Below are positions 45,536-55,279 of a stretch of 64,000 nucleotides of DNA, one piece after another. Location: NCBI RefSeq assembly GCF_040026395.1, contig NZ_CP157278.1:3472001-3536000 (forward strand), in the 5' to 3' direction. The stretch comes from Pedobacter lusitanus. GTDB taxonomy: Bacteria > Bacteroidota > Bacteroidia > Sphingobacteriales > Sphingobacteriaceae. The notes below the pieces were generated by a model that made no database searches, was not told the DNA's origin, and was given only the letters and a program-made list of their open reading frames with translations. The position numbers and the translations under genes were made by a program. The number at the start of each line of letters is the position of its first letter. The first letter of the stretch is position 1.

Positions 45536-45640
45536 ATGCCTTATTTTCCGGATCTGAATTTTATTCCCCGGGACGCTCATTCTTTTCAACCAGCAATAGT
45601 TAACAATTAGTTAAATTTATCAGCTAATATGTAAACATTT

Positions 45641-47179
45641 ATGCTCATTAAAACCTTCGGAAGCGCTGTCTTTGGTGTAAATGCCTTAACCATTACTATT
45701 GAAGTCAGCATTAGCAGCGGAAATAAATACCATATAGTCGGACTACCAGATAATGCTGTTAAGGAAAGTCTCAGAAGAATAGAAAGTGCTATTCAGTCAT
45801 CGGGCTTAAAGATGCCCAGACAAAAGATCGTAGTTAATTTGTCACCAGCAGATATCAGAAAGGAGGGAACCTCTTATGACCTCCCTATAGCGGTAGGCAT
45901 TTTAGCCGCCTCAGGACAATTATCTGCTGAGAGGGTGAAAGACTTCGTTATTGCCGGAGAACTTTCTCTGGATGGCGGGATACAGCCTGTTAAAGGAGCT
46001 TTACCTATTTCTATACAAACCAGAAAAGCAGGTTTTACAGGTTTCATTTTACCTAAAGATAATTCAAGGGAGGCAGCGGTTGTTGAAGATCTGCTCATCT
46101 ACGGGATGCATCACCTCACAGACCTGGTCTCATTTTTTAATGAAACAGCAGTTTTTGAGCCCATTATGGTTAATACTAAAGAAGAATTCTCAAAAAACAC
46201 AAGTTTATATGATCATGATTTTTCTGACGTTAAGGGCCAGGAAAGTATTAAACGTGCACTGGAAATCGCCGCAGCGGGCGGCCATAACGTAATTCTGATT
46301 GGTCCGCCCGGAGCAGGAAAAACAATGCTGGCCAAACGCCTGCCCACAATTCTGCCATCACTAAGTTTAGAAGAAGCGCTGGAAACTACCAAAATTCATT
46401 CTGTAGCAGGGAAATTAAGTGCAGCTCAATCCCTGATGACCGAAAGACCGTTTCGCAGCCCTCATCATAGCATTTCTGATGTTGCACTGGTTGGCGGAGG
46501 CAGTAATCCTCAACCCGGAGAGATATCGCTCGCCCATAACGGGATTCTCTTTCTTGACGAATTGCCTGAATTTAAAAGATCAGTACTGGAGGTTATGAGA
46601 CAGCCTCTGGAAGACCGGAAAGTAACGATATCAAGATCGCGTTTAAGTGTTGATTATCCGGCCAGTTTTATGCTGATTGCTTCTATGAATCCATGCCCCT
46701 GTGGTTTTTACAATCATCCGGAAAAAGAGTGCGGCTGCTCGCCATATATAGTACAGAAATATCTGAGCAAAATCTCCGGCCCGCTGATGGACAGAATTGA
46801 TCTGCATGTGGAAGTAACGCCCGTTAATTTTAATGAGCTTTCTTCTCCCTATCCTTCAGAACAAAGCATAACGATCAGGAAAAGGGTAATCCAGGCAAGA
46901 TTGATACAGGAATCCCGCTTCGCTAATCATTCAGGTTTATATTATAATGCACAAATGAGTTCTAATATGGTCAGGAAAACTTGCAAAATTAATGGAGACA
47001 GCCTTATCCTGATCAAAAAGGCGATGGAAAAACTTGGCTTATCTGCCCGCGCTTATGACCGGATTTTAAAGGTATCCAGGACAATCGCTGATCTTTCCGG
47101 CAGTAAGGATATTGAAATGGAACATCTGGCAGAGGCGATACACTACCGCAGTCTGGATCGTAATAACTGGGCGGGCTGA
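45641..47179 (+). CDS. YifB/ComM-family Mg-chelatase-like AAA+ ATPase
   Basis: A 512-residue protein. The N-terminal Lon-protease-like domain (about 1-170) opens [22 protein letters not shown] and contains [20 protein letters not shown]. The AAA+ domain has Walker [16 protein letters not shown] (about 222-236) and Walker [12 protein letters not shown]. The C4-type zinc motif is [15 protein letters not shown]. ComM is a hexameric helicase that supports branch migration of transformed DNA; most genomes carry it irrespective of competence. Complete. It is separate from ffh because of the terminator between them. Confidence 0.96.
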   Translation: MLIKTFGSAVFGVNALTITIEVSISSGNKYHIVGLPDNAVKESLRRIESAIQSSGLKMPRQKIVVNLSPADIRKEGTSYDLPIAVGILAASGQLSAERVKDFVIAGELSLDGGIQPVKGALPISIQTRKAGFTGFILPKDNSREAAVVEDLLIYGMHHLTDLVSFFNETAVFEPIMVNTKEEFSKNTSLYDHDFSDVKGQESIKRALEIAAAGGHNVILIGPPGAGKTMLAKRLPTILPSLSLEEALETTKIHSVAGKLSAAQSLMTERPFRSPHHSISDVALVGGGSNPQPGEISLAHNGILFLDELPEFKRSVLEVMRQPLEDRKVTISRSRLSVDYPASFMLIASMNPCPCGFYNHPEKECGCSPYIVQKYLSKISGPLMDRIDLHVEVTPVNFNELSSPYPSEQSITIRKRVIQARLIQESRFANHSGLYYNAQMSSNMVRKTCKINGDSLILIKKAMEKLGLSARAYDRILKVSRTIADLSGSKDIEMEHLAEAIHYRSLDRNNWAG

Positions 47180-47188
47180 TCAATATAA

Positions 47189-47214
47189 AAGCCCGGCAAA
47201 TCAATGCCGGGCTT
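47189..47214. terminator. Terminator between yifB and M57 peptidase gene
   Basis: The stem AAGCCCGGCA/TGCCGGGCTT has a 6-nt loop. The same AAGCCCGGC core is found in the terminator after the second M57 gene. Confidence 0.8.
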
Positions 47215-47248
47215 AAAACCATGACTTATAATATCTATGGTTTAATGA

Positions 47249-48088
47249 TTATTTATACAAATAGTTTAAAGCAATTTTATCATTGGCATTAAAAGTTCTG
47301 TCAGAACCATTTGAACAAGACAACATGAAAGAAGCTGCATCTGGTCCTGATGGAGTACCAGGGATACGGATTGCACCTACATCACTTTGTCCTTCGTTCA
47401 CTGCACTTCCACCACAGCTATAAGCTCTGTTACTATAATCAGTATGACGGAATCCGATACAGTGTCCAACCTCATGCTGTAAAACAGAAGTCAGGTATCC
47501 CAGGTTAGGATTTGAACCATAAGCGGCAGCATTTGTATTCATCTGGATCTCATTATATGGATCACCACCTGAAGGGAAGCCTGATGAACCTAAAGTAATA
47601 TATCCACCAGATGGGCCTTCATTAAAACCAACAACGTCGATATCACCAACATCGCCTGCCGCTGCTCTCTGAAAAGTAAAGCGCAGGCCTAAATTATTAT
47701 ATCTGGTAATCATCGCATTAACGGCATTGCTATAAACCGTAGGCAGGTTAGTTACTGAAATTGTAATAACTCTTGGTAAACCACTAACCAGATTTGTTGT
47801 CCGGTATTGTTCGGTTTCAGCAATACTTAAATGACTTGTTGTTGCTGCATCATTGAGGTTTTTCTCAGATAAAAGAATATCTCCTTCTACAAGGTATCCT
47901 CCTTTTACTTTCCGGGCATTTTCAGTACTGAAACCCAGTTTACTGATCTGAGATTTGGTGCTTGCAGAAATCTGGTCCTGACCTGCAGTTGAAGTTGAAG
48001 AAGTTTGTCCTTCTTTTTTTTGGCATCCGAAAATGCACAGCGCCATTGTGCCCACAAGAGCAAATGACAATAAATTCAGTTTTTTCAT
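47249..48088 (-). CDS. M57-family (HEIGH-type) zinc metalloprotease lipoprotein, copy 1
   Basis: A 279-residue lipoprotein with lipobox CIFGC (Cys22), then QKKEG encoded through an A8 run. The pro-region (about 30-100) contains TKSQISKLGFSTENARKVKG; the protease domain is at about 105-279. The zinc site HEVGHCIGFRHTD is the metzincin-like HExxHxxGxxH with the GFRHTD tail typical of the M57 'dual-action HEIGH' family. The substrate is unknown. It is the downstream copy of a tandem pair and is nearly as similar to its neighbour in the pro-region as in the catalytic part. Confidence 0.9.
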   Translation of the reverse strand: MKKLNLLSFALVGTMALCIFGCQKKEGQTSSTSTAGQDQISASTKSQISKLGFSTENARKVKGGYLVEGDILLSEKNLNDAATTSHLSIAETEQYRTTNLVSGLPRVITISVTNLPTVYSNAVNAMITRYNNLGLRFTFQRAAAGDVGDIDVVGFNEGPSGGYITLGSSGFPSGGDPYNEIQMNTNAAAYGSNPNLGYLTSVLQHEVGHCIGFRHTDYSNRAYSCGGSAVNEGQSDVGAIRIPGTPSGPDAASFMLSCSNGSDRTFNANDKIALNYLYK

Positions 48089-48130
48089 TAAGTTAATTTT
48101 AGGTAGATGATTAATAAGTCATAGGTAACC

Positions 48131-48150
48131 TAAAATTATATATAATTTTA
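48131..48150 (-). promoter_or_regulatory. 20-bp AT palindrome upstream of M57 copy 1
   Basis: The perfect palindrome TAAAATTATATATAATTTTA is located 43 nt upstream of the start codon. The identical sequence precedes copy 2. It overlaps a possible -7 region (TATAATTTTAG). Confidence 0.5.
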
Positions 48151-48230
48151 TATTAAAACGATTTTTTTACAATATAAATTACTGATTAACAAGTGATACA
48201 AAGAACAGAACGAAAACCCTATATAAAGAC

Positions 48231-48260
48231 TAAGCCCGGCGATAGCTATCGCCGGGCTTA
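48231..48260. terminator. 30-bp perfect palindrome, terminator of M57 copy 2
   Basis: A gap-free palindrome whose halves are TAAGCCCGGCGATAG and CTATCGCCGGGCTTA. It lies 37 bp past the stop of M57 copy 2. The T-run is weak, so it could also work as a symmetrical site or an mRNA-stabilising end. Confidence 0.6.
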
Positions 48261-48297
48261 AAGCCTTTAATTCACAAAAAATCTATGGTTAGATATT

Positions 48298-49134
48298 TTA
48301 TTTATATAAATAATTGATTGCTTTAACGTCATTAGCGTTAAAAGTTCTGTCACCACCGTTAGAACAAGCTAACATGAATGAAGCTGCATCCGGAGCAGAA
48401 GGAGTTCCTGGAATAAGGATTGCACCTACACCAGCCTGACCTTCGTTCACTGCACTTCCACCACAGCTATAAGCTCTGTTAGAATAGTCAGTATGACGGA
48501 AACCAATACAATGTCCAACTTCATGTTGTAAAACTGAAGTAAGATATAAAAGGTTAGGATTAGCTCCGTAAGCAGCCGGGTTAGTGTTCATTTTAATCTG
48601 GCTGTAAGGGTTACCACCAGAAGTTGGGAAACCAGAAGAACCTAAAGTGATATAACCACCAGAAGGACCTTCGTTAAAACCAATTACATTAATCTGACCA
48701 GTAGTACCTGCAGCTGCACGCTGAAAAGTAAAACGTAAGCCTAAATTGTTGTATCTGGTAATCATTGCATTAACAGCATCACTATATACTGTAGGCAGGT
48801 TAGTTACAGAAATAGTAATTACTCTTGGTAAAGCTTTAACAAGATTTGTGGTTCTGTATTGCTCGGTTTCAGCAACACTTAAATGTGTAGTTTCAGCTTT
48901 TTCAGTAAGATTTGCTTCGCTTAGAAGGATATCACCCTCAACAAGGTAACCACCATCTACTTTTCTGGCGTTTTCAGTACTGAAACCTAATTTAGAAATC
49001 TGGCTTTTAGTAGTTGCTGAAATCTCATCCTGATTTGTTGAAGCTGTAGTAGCAGCGTCTTTTTTCTGGCATCCGAAAACACACAGTGCAAGCATGCCGG
49101 CAACGGCAAGCGAGAATAAGTTAAATTTTTTCAT
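48298..49134 (-). CDS. M57-family (HEIGH-type) zinc metalloprotease lipoprotein, copy 2
   Basis: A 278-residue lipoprotein with lipobox CVFGC (Cys22) followed by QKKDA. Domain order is the same as copy 1, with the zinc site HEVGHCIGFRHTD and the identical Cys-containing loop AYSCGGSAVNEGQ. The pro-regions diverge mostly around residues 25-35 and 80-90. It is transcribed first, away from the S8 protease gene, with only about 100 bp of divergent promoter region between them. The duplicate genes share leader sequences and terminator cores, so the duplication unit included regulatory DNA. Confidence 0.9.
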   Translation of the reverse strand: MKKFNLFSLAVAGMLALCVFGCQKKDAATTASTNQDEISATTKSQISKLGFSTENARKVDGGYLVEGDILLSEANLTEKAETTHLSVAETEQYRTTNLVKALPRVITISVTNLPTVYSDAVNAMITRYNNLGLRFTFQRAAAGTTGQINVIGFNEGPSGGYITLGSSGFPTSGGNPYSQIKMNTNPAAYGANPNLLYLTSVLQHEVGHCIGFRHTDYSNRAYSCGGSAVNEGQAGVGAILIPGTPSAPDAASFMLACSNGGDRTFNANDVKAINYLYK

Positions 49135-49181
49135 TAAGTTAGTTTTTTAGGTAGAATGTTTTGTGAACTAATAGGTTAATC

Positions 49182-49201
49182 TAAAATTATATATAATTTT
49201 A
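49182..49201 (-). promoter_or_regulatory. 20-bp AT palindrome upstream of M57 copy 2
   Basis: Identical to the palindrome at 48131-48150 and located 48 nt before the ATG. It also lies 31 bp from the start of the divergent S8 gene and could affect both. Confidence 0.5.
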
Positions 49202-49232
49202 ACCATAAACAAATTTTTAATTTCAAATTATT

Positions 49233-52070
49233 GTGAATTTCAAAATTAAATATGCTTTAGCTATAATTCTTCTTTGCAACATAGCTGCAAAGGCACAGAA
49301 TTTATCGGTTGCCGAAAAAAAAGATATTTTCCACAAATACAGCACTACTGTATCGGATTCAAAGAAAAAGGGTGGAAATCTTTTACTTGTTGAACTTTCA
49401 CGCCCCTTGACGGCCGCAGAAATTCAGGAACTAAAACCGTTACGCAGTTTTTCTCTGAATCATATTATTATTCCGGAAAAGACAGCTTCGAAAGTCGGTT
49501 CTCTGATTGTTTCTCAGTCAAAAGCAAATTCTTTATGGAAAGCCAGTGATAAATTAAGCCGGCTATACGAGCAATATATCGCTCAGAATAAGCAATTTAC
49601 CATAAGAATTGCGATAAATCCACAAACATTAACTGTACCGCCTTCTCTTCAAGCCTTAAAATCTTATACGCTGGATCAGAAGAATCATCTGATTACAGCT
49701 ACTATTCAAATGAGTGAGCTGATGCCAATTCTGCAGTTGGACGAAGTTCTGTTTGCTGATATTATACAGGCAGCACAGGATGAAGCGCTGATTAAAGATC
49801 TGGATCTATCGGTAAATCAGATTTCAGCAGTCCAGCTGCGCTATCCGGATATCAATGGTAAAGGCATAACGCTGTCTGTTAAGGAGCAGATGTTTGATAA
49901 GTCTGATATAGACCTGATTGGAAACATTGTGGCCTCGCCTTCTAATGCTCCGGTAGTAGATGATCACGCTACCAACATGGCCACGCTTGCCCTGGGCAGA
50001 GGGAACTCTTATATTCTTGGACGTGGAGCAGCTCCGTTTGCCTCGCTGACAGCATCTGACTATAGAAAGAACAACGATGATCTGATGCCTGACGACATTA
50101 AAGAACTCAATCAATATAAAGTAAGTGTACAAAATCATTCTTATGGTTTGGGGGTAGATAACTTTTACGGAATGCAGGCTGCTGCTTATGACAAGCAGGT
50201 ATTCGAGTCAGATACCATCATTCATGTTTTTTCTGCAGGAAACTCTGGTCTGATCACTCCCACCGATGGTATTTACAAAAACATCCCTTTGATGGCAAAC
50301 ATCACAGGAAATTTTAAAACAGCAAAAAATGTAATTGTGGTTGGCGGAATTGGCCTGGAAAACATTCCTGAAGCCAGAAGCAGCAGAGGTCCTGCTTATG
50401 ATGGCAGGATCAAACCGGAAATAGTCACGTTAGGTCAGGATGGAACTTCAGGGGCAGCTGCATTAACTTCAGGCACTGTGGCTATTTTTCAGCAGAAATA
50501 CAAAAGCCTTTTTGGAAAACAACCCTCGCTTGCAGTTGTCAAAAGTGTCTTTGTCAATTCGGCGGATGATATTGGCGCACCACAGGTAGATCATATTACA
50601 GGGTTTGGAAAATTAAACGCACTGGAAGCTATTCAGACGATCATAGAAAACAGATTTAAAACCGGAACGGTGAATGACCAGCAGGATTTTACAATCCCTC
50701 TGCAGGTTCCTGCCGATCAGCAGGAGCTTAAAGTTACGCTGACCTGGATTGACCCTCCCGCTGCAATTAATAACGTGCAGGGAATTATTAACCACCTGGA
50801 CTTATCAGTGCAAACACCTTCCGGTACAGTTATTTTACCCTGGATATTAAGCAGCTATCCAAGTGCAGACTCTTTATCTTTACCAGCGAAAAGAGGAATT
50901 GATAATATCAATACTGTACAGCAGGTTAGTTTAACCAATGTCCCGGCAGGAAATTATACGGTACATGTAAAAGGCAGAACGGTTACTCAGGGTTCGCAAA
51001 ATTTCAGCATTGCCTATCAGCTGAAAGGCATCGGGCAATTTAACTGGACTTTCCCTTTAAAAGATGCCGCCATATTCGCCGCTCAGGACAATTATGTAAG
51101 GTGGAGCAGTACTTTATCAGGTCAGACAGGGAAACTCTCTGTAAGCTATGATAACGGCACCAACTGGACAGTTTTAAGTGACAATATCAACTTCAGTACT
51201 CCTTTCTTTAAATGGAGCGTCCCAAATCTGTTTACAAGGGCACTACTTAAAATGGAAACCGGCGGAAAAGCGTTTATTACAGAGTCTTTTGTCGTATCTC
51301 CACCTGAAGATCTTAAAGTCGGATATAATTGTGCGGATAAGATTTTGTTTCACTGGTCTCCGCAGCAATCAGCTACAGGGTATACTCTTTATAACCTGAA
51401 GGATAATGTGCTAAAAGAGATCAGACAACTTACAGATACTGTTGTGATCATAGATAAATCAGAAATGGCAACCCCCTATTTTACAGTTGCAGCTAATGGT
51501 CCTGATTTCAGCGGTATAAAAAGTGAAACCAAAAATTACACTACACAGGGTGTAGTCTGTTATGTGAGAACTTTTCAGGCCAATATTGTAGATGACGCAG
51601 GTAAGCTTGATCTGACTATAGGAACAACATATAACCTGAAACGCATCATCTGGGAAAAGCAGACTTCGCCGGGAGTATTTGCTCCTCTGGCAGAAACGGC
51701 TGTTACTTCGGGCTTACTCAATTACAGCCAGACTGACAAAAATCTGGTACGCGGCATTCAGTTTTACCGGGTAACTTTTGAAACTACTGAAGGAATTAAA
51801 ATATATTCGGATATTTTACCGCTTAATTTTCTTAAAGAAAATGATTTTGTAGCCTACCCGAATCCGGTAGTAGACTTTCTATCGATCCGCAGCGGAGATT
51901 TTGAGCCTTATACGCTTTCTCTTTATAACCTGTCGGGACAAAAGATCTTTTTAAAGGAAGCTAACGGATTATATCAGTTTGACTTATCAGCTTTATCTAC
52001 CGGGCTATATCTTGGAACAATAACCAGAAACGGGAATACGCTCAAAAAGATCAAAATAATTAAAAGATAG
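49233..52070 (+). CDS. S8 subtilisin-like protease with T9SS type A sorting tail
   Basis: A 945-residue exported protein starting at GTG (49233), signal peptide ending IAAKAQ. An inhibitor-like pro-part (about 20-180) precedes the S8 domain (about 190-475): His in DDHATNMATLALG, Ser in GTSGAAALTSG, oxyanion region FSAGNSG. At the Asp position the sequence reads GITLSVKEQMFD, with Glu where Asp is usual. After beta-sandwich repeats, including a fibronectin-like segment, the last 75 residues (YPNPVVDFLSIRSG...GLYLGTITRNG...KIKIIKR) form the Por/T9SS type A sorting domain. It should be exported through T9SS and anchored or released outside. It ends in a strong terminator. Confidence 0.88.
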   Translation: MNFKIKYALAIILLCNIAAKAQNLSVAEKKDIFHKYSTTVSDSKKKGGNLLLVELSRPLTAAEIQELKPLRSFSLNHIIIPEKTASKVGSLIVSQSKANSLWKASDKLSRLYEQYIAQNKQFTIRIAINPQTLTVPPSLQALKSYTLDQKNHLITATIQMSELMPILQLDEVLFADIIQAAQDEALIKDLDLSVNQISAVQLRYPDINGKGITLSVKEQMFDKSDIDLIGNIVASPSNAPVVDDHATNMATLALGRGNSYILGRGAAPFASLTASDYRKNNDDLMPDDIKELNQYKVSVQNHSYGLGVDNFYGMQAAAYDKQVFESDTIIHVFSAGNSGLITPTDGIYKNIPLMANITGNFKTAKNVIVVGGIGLENIPEARSSRGPAYDGRIKPEIVTLGQDGTSGAAALTSGTVAIFQQKYKSLFGKQPSLAVVKSVFVNSADDIGAPQVDHITGFGKLNALEAIQTIIENRFKTGTVNDQQDFTIPLQVPADQQELKVTLTWIDPPAAINNVQGIINHLDLSVQTPSGTVILPWILSSYPSADSLSLPAKRGIDNINTVQQVSLTNVPAGNYTVHVKGRTVTQGSQNFSIAYQLKGIGQFNWTFPLKDAAIFAAQDNYVRWSSTLSGQTGKLSVSYDNGTNWTVLSDNINFSTPFFKWSVPNLFTRALLKMETGGKAFITESFVVSPPEDLKVGYNCADKILFHWSPQQSATGYTLYNLKDNVLKEIRQLTDTVVIIDKSEMATPYFTVAANGPDFSGIKSETKNYTTQGVVCYVRTFQANIVDDAGKLDLTIGTTYNLKRIIWEKQTSPGVFAPLAETAVTSGLLNYSQTDKNLVRGIQFYRVTFETTEGIKIYSDILPLNFLKENDFVAYPNPVVDFLSIRSGDFEPYTLSLYNLSGQKIFLKEANGLYQFDLSALSTGLYLGTITRNGNTLKKIKIIKR

Positions 52071-52096
52071 GTCCTGCAACTGGCCTATCTTTTAAT
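52059..52096. terminator. Terminator overlapping the S8 gene stop codon
   Basis: Arms ATTAAAAGATAGG and CCTATCTTTTAAT (13 bp, perfect) with a 12-nt loop. The left arm contains the stop codon at 52068-52070. Confidence 0.85.
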
Positions 52097-52114
52097 CATT
52101 TTTTATCAGAAAAA

Positions 52115-52381
52115 TTACAACTCTTCTTCCTGATCGTCCTCCTCACCCTCTTCTGCTTCCGGAACGTAATTGGTAATCTCTTTGCCTATGGCATTTACTT
52201 CTTCGTCTTCTCCAAACAAAGGTAATGCGGTATCAGGATCAAGTGTCAGCCACTGTGATTCTGTATCTTTTAGTATGTGACGATATTCCCTGCCATCTTT
52301 AAAAACGACATAAGTATCATTTCCTTCCGGAAAAATAGCATAATCAATTTCTCCTATGGTAATATCAAATGGTTCCTGCAT
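52115..52381 (-). CDS. Small acidic hypothetical protein
   Basis: An 88-residue protein without a signal peptide. The N-terminal half is beta-rich (FDITIGEIDYAIFPEGNDTYVVFKDGREYRHI). The C-terminus is intensely acidic (PEAEEGEEDDQEEEL). No known family was recognised. It is encoded next to the thioredoxin-like gene on the same strand, about 80 bp behind it, and may be in the same unit. Confidence 0.7.
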   Translation of the reverse strand: MQEPFDITIGEIDYAIFPEGNDTYVVFKDGREYRHILKDTESQWLTLDPDTALPLFGEDEEVNAIGKEITNYVPEAEEGEEDDQEEEL

Positions 52382-52458
52382 GATTGTTTTCTTAAAATCC
52401 CATCTTAAAATTTACGCAAAACAGTAGCTGATAAGATGGGTATATAAATTGATAATTA

Positions 52459-53046
52459 TTAATTTGATGTTTTGAGCTTATTGATGAACTCAATAAACTT
52501 TGAATCCCCATAATTTGCTGCACCTGATTCATTATAGGAAATCCGGCCCTGCCTGTCAAAAACTACTGTAGTTGGTAAAGATCCCTGAAAAAGGACCTCT
52601 GGAATTTCGCTGGCAACAGCATATACAGGCAGCTGAAATCCTTTTTTATCCATAAACTTTTGTGCTTTAGGCAACTGACTATCTGCATCTACCAGGATAA
52701 AGACTACCTCTTTATCATTCTTAAATTTTTCGTACAATGCATTTACACTTGGCATTTCTGCCAGACACGGAGGACACCAGGTAGCCCAGAAATTAAGAAA
52801 AATTACTTTTCCCTTAAGCTCTCCAAGATCAACGAGGTTACCTTTCACATCTTTAAATTTAATCCCCGACAAATCTCCGTTAGCGTTAACCTGCTCTTTT
52901 ACCATTGCCGTATCAGGTTTGAAAAATCCGATTTTCATTAACCCTTCCAGAACCAGGGCCTTTGCAGGAGGAACGAACAATAATATCAGAAATAATACAA
53001 TCAGAATCCCGTTAACTATATTCTTTCGGTTAAAAATCTTATTCAT
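52459..53046 (-). CDS. TlpA/ResA-like membrane-anchored thioredoxin
   Basis: A 195-residue protein starting at the ATG at 53046 (MNKIFNRKN); 12 bp upstream there is another in-frame ATG. An N-terminal membrane anchor (about 10-28: IVNGILIVLFLILLFVPPA) is followed by an AhpC-TSA/redoxin fold with the redox motif WATWCPPC (Cys91, Cys94), the cis-Pro region LPTTVVFD and the WxxWC environment typical of TlpA. It acts in the periplasm as a disulfide reductase or oxidase. Partner unknown; the Cys-rich lipoproteins of this organism are possible clients. Confidence 0.93.
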   Translation of the reverse strand: MNKIFNRKNIVNGILIVLFLILLFVPPAKALVLEGLMKIGFFKPDTAMVKEQVNANGDLSGIKFKDVKGNLVDLGELKGKVIFLNFWATWCPPCLAEMPSVNALYEKFKNDKEVVFILVDADSQLPKAQKFMDKKGFQLPVYAVASEIPEVLFQGSLPTTVVFDRQGRISYNESGAANYGDSKFIEFINKLKTSN

Positions 53047-53200
53047 CATGATATCCACTTTAGTAAATTAATCCTATTTTGCATTATTAAGACAACCAAA
53101 AAGGCAATTAGAAATCCCGGAACAGGCCTTCTCAGGAATGATCATTCTGTTTATTCAATTGCTCTGTTCAACCTTAATCAACACAAACAAAGATACAAAA

Positions 53201-55279
53201 ATGGAAACTTATAAATGGCCCGCAGCAAAAGCACCGGTAGCGGATATTAAACCTAAACAGCGAACTTTTCATGGTGATACAGTAACAGATAATTATTACT
53301 GGATGATAGATTACTTTAAAAAAGGTCCGGACAGTGAAAAAACAATTGATTATCTAAATGCCGAAAACGTCTATCTGGAGAAGATGATGGCCGGAACAGA
53401 GACACTACAAGCCAATTTGTTTAAAGAACTGAAAGGCCGTATTAAAGAAAAAGATGAATCTGTACCTGCATTTAAAAATGGTTATTTCTATTATTCCAGA
53501 ACAGAAGAAGGAAAACAGTACTCTAAATTTTGCCGGAAGAAAGGGACTTTAGAAGCGGAGGAAGAAATCCTCCTGGATATTGATGAAATGGCGAAGGGTC
53601 ATCCATATTATTCGGCCACAGGATATACTGTTAGTCCTGATAACAAATTACTGGCATTTGCAGTAGATAATGTATCCAGACGGCAGTATACAATTCTGAT
53701 TAAGAATCTGGAAACGGGAGAATTACTAAAAGATAGTATTGCCAATACTGAAGGGGATGCTGTCTGGGCAGCAGATAATAAAACCCTTTTTTATACTTCA
53801 AAAAATCAAAAGACCCTGTTAAGTGAAAAAATCAAAAAACATAAACTGGGGACCAGTACTGCTAAAGACAAGGTTGTTTATCACGAAAAAGATAAGTCAA
53901 ATTTTATAAGCGTTGGAAAATCAAAGTCCGGCAAATATATCTTCATTTATTCGTCCGCAACATTATCTACAGAAGAATGGGTAATACCTGCTGACCAGCC
54001 TGATGCAGATTTCAAAGTGTTCCAGCCCAGGGTTAAGGATGTAATATACAGTGTAACTGCACTGGCCGATAAGTTCCTGATACTGACTAACTGGGAGGCT
54101 CAGAACTTTCGCTTAATGGAATGTCCCCTGGATAAAATGGGTATAGAGAACTGGAAAGAGGTAATCCCCCATCGCAAAGATGTTTTGCTGGAAGATGTTG
54201 AGGGATTCAAAGATTTCATCGTAATCTCTGAACGTAAAAATGGCCTTGTTCAATTGAGGATCCGTAACATAAACGGATCTGAGCATTATATAGATTTCGA
54301 AGATCCGGCTTATAGTGCTTCGGTTGGTAATAATCCGGAATATAACAGTACAAAACTTCGCTTTATATATACTTCCATGACTACACCGGTTTCTGTTTAT
54401 GACTATCATATGGACACCAGAGAGAAACTGCTCATGAAACAGCAGGAGGTGGTAGGCGGATATAATAAATCCGAATATACTACAGAACGCCTGTATGCCA
54501 CAGCAAAAGACGGGACCAAAGTTCCCATCTCACTAGTCTATAAAAACGGCTTAAAGAGGGATGGCAAGGCTCCTTTACTGCTATATGCCTATGGCTCTTA
54601 TGGCCATAGCATGGATGCTTCCTTTTCAACCAGTAACCTCAGCTTATTAAACAGAGGTTTCGTTTATGCCATTGCACATATTCGCGGAGGACAGGAGATG
54701 GGCCGCTATTGGTATGAAGATGGAAAGCTGATGAAAAAAATGAATACGTTCACTGATTTCATCGATTGCGCAAAATTCCTGATTGAAAAGGAATTTACAA
54801 GTCCTGCACATTTATATGCCCAGGGTGGTAGTGCCGGCGGTTTATTGATGGGAGCTATAATTAACCTTGAGCCAGAGCTATGGAATGGTATTATCGCTCA
54901 GGTTCCCTTTGTAGATGTTATCAATACCATGCTTGATGAAAGTATCCCTTTGACTACAAATGAATTTGATGAATGGGGTAACCCTAAAAAAGAGGATGCT
55001 TATCATTATATGAAGAGTTATTCGCCTTATGAAAATATTGAGGCCAAAAATTACCCGAATATGCTGGTAACAACAGGTCTGCATGATAGTCAGGTTCAGT
55101 ACTTCGAACCTGCTAAATGGGTCGCTAAACTCAGAGCTGAAAAAACTGACAAAAACATCCTCCTTTTGAAGACAGATATGGATTTTGGTCACGGTGGTGC
55201 ATCCGGGAGATTCGATTATTTAAAAGATATTGCACTGAACTACGCTTTCCTGCTTAGTCTGGAGAATATAAAAAAATAA
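53201..55279 (+). CDS. Prolyl oligopeptidase-family (S9A) peptidase, oligopeptidase B-like
   Basis: A 692-residue protein from the ATG at 53201 (METYKWPAAKAPVADIKPKQRTFHG). An ATG 63 bp upstream adds a hydrophobic stretch of uncertain value; with it the protein would be 713 residues and possibly exported. The beta-propeller (about 60-410) is followed by an alpha/beta hydrolase domain with the nucleophile in GGSAGGLLMGA, the Asp in the TGLHDSQVQYFEP region and His in FGHGGASGRFD. These features and NTMLDESIPLTTNEFDEWGNP match oligopeptidase B. It cleaves short peptides after basic residues in relatives. Confidence 0.93.
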   Translation: METYKWPAAKAPVADIKPKQRTFHGDTVTDNYYWMIDYFKKGPDSEKTIDYLNAENVYLEKMMAGTETLQANLFKELKGRIKEKDESVPAFKNGYFYYSRTEEGKQYSKFCRKKGTLEAEEEILLDIDEMAKGHPYYSATGYTVSPDNKLLAFAVDNVSRRQYTILIKNLETGELLKDSIANTEGDAVWAADNKTLFYTSKNQKTLLSEKIKKHKLGTSTAKDKVVYHEKDKSNFISVGKSKSGKYIFIYSSATLSTEEWVIPADQPDADFKVFQPRVKDVIYSVTALADKFLILTNWEAQNFRLMECPLDKMGIENWKEVIPHRKDVLLEDVEGFKDFIVISERKNGLVQLRIRNINGSEHYIDFEDPAYSASVGNNPEYNSTKLRFIYTSMTTPVSVYDYHMDTREKLLMKQQEVVGGYNKSEYTTERLYATAKDGTKVPISLVYKNGLKRDGKAPLLLYAYGSYGHSMDASFSTSNLSLLNRGFVYAIAHIRGGQEMGRYWYEDGKLMKKMNTFTDFIDCAKFLIEKEFTSPAHLYAQGGSAGGLLMGAIINLEPELWNGIIAQVPFVDVINTMLDESIPLTTNEFDEWGNPKKEDAYHYMKSYSPYENIEAKNYPNMLVTTGLHDSQVQYFEPAKWVAKLRAEKTDKNILLLKTDMDFGHGGASGRFDYLKDIALNYAFLLSLENIKK

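Noticed and set aside
45874..46098. Antisense frame within yifB
   Set aside because: It overlaps the conserved Lon-like domain of YifB and has no signals of its own.
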